A stretch of DNA of 5,770 nucleotides from an uncultured Acidobacteriota bacterium (GTDB lineage: Bacteria; Acidobacteriota; Thermoanaerobaculia; Gp7-AA8): contig CAMPKJ010000297.1 of NCBI GenBank assembly GCA_946887105.1, positions 1 through 5,770 on the forward strand. Reading direction: 5' to 3'. Each line of letters starts with the position of its first letter. Positions within the stretch are counted from its first letter, which is position 1. A program made the position numbers and the translations under genes. Shown piece after piece: positions 5,737 to 5,770 of the stretch. The notes below the pieces were generated by a model. The model ran no database searches, was not told where the DNA came from, and was given only the letters and a program-made list of their open reading frames with translations.

Positions 5737-5770
5737 GGTTAACCCGAAAGAAAGAGGAAGGAATTTCCGG
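5737..5770 (-). other. upstream leader edge: purine tract and small palindromes, no clear promoter
   Basis: The plus strand carries an unbroken 18-base purine tract at 5746-5763 (pyrimidines in the nuclease mRNA sense), a GGTTAACC palindrome at 5737-5744 and a GGAATTTCC palindrome at 5760-5768. I find no convincing -35 and -10 pair, so the promoter of the nuclease gene probably lies beyond the right edge or is of an unfamiliar type. Confidence 0.35.

Overview
The window is GC-rich bacterial DNA with all recognisable genes on the minus strand, so it reads right to left. It is dominated by one very long gene for a secreted, multi-domain nuclease (5693 to 1515). A three-pass membrane protein gene follows (1490 to 141), and the first codons of a third gene run off the left edge (14 to 1). 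No tRNA, rRNA, CRISPR array, transposase or phage gene is visible. The large gene's mix of lamin-tail, Ig-like, cadherin-like and PKD-like modules, with a 'VTGGGW...WLVV...IWD...VVYD' C-terminal domain, recalls secreted proteins of environmental Acidobacteriota and similar soil or sediment phyla. That taxonomic guess is an inference and is weak.

Layout, right to left. Positions 5770-5694 are a 5' leader with a purine tract, an 8-bp inverted repeat whose downstream arm contains most of the Shine-Dalgarno sequence, and the start region. Positions 5693-1515 encode a 1392-residue exported protein: signal peptide, lamin-tail domain 1, two tandem Ig-like repeats, lamin-tail domain 2, a Big_5-like domain, a DNA/RNA non-specific (NUC1/NucA-type) endonuclease with an intact DRGH...N...E active site, two cadherin-like modules, a PKD-like module and a C-terminal beta domain. 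Just past its stop, on the mRNA strand, lies a 13-bp stem with a 4-base loop (1505-1476). It covers the first ATG of the next gene. Positions 1490-141 encode a 449-residue membrane protein with a region resembling the GIDE/MUL1 family but no RING finger. Positions 140-15 are a short intergenic region with an AT-rich palindrome and small direct repeats. A strong Shine-Dalgarno sequence and ATG of a further gene follow at 27-12.

The most defensible biological reading is a secreted enzyme that degrades extracellular DNA and RNA, carried on a long adhesive scaffold held together by disulfides within its modules. The membrane protein downstream is close enough (24 bp) to be co-transcribed, but the strong hairpin between them suggests the two are uncoupled or differentially expressed. 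No immunity protein or nuclease inhibitor is recognisable. The less ordinary observations are the RNA-level structures at both gene starts, the module-by-module cysteine pairing in the nuclease, and the RING-less GIDE-like protein.
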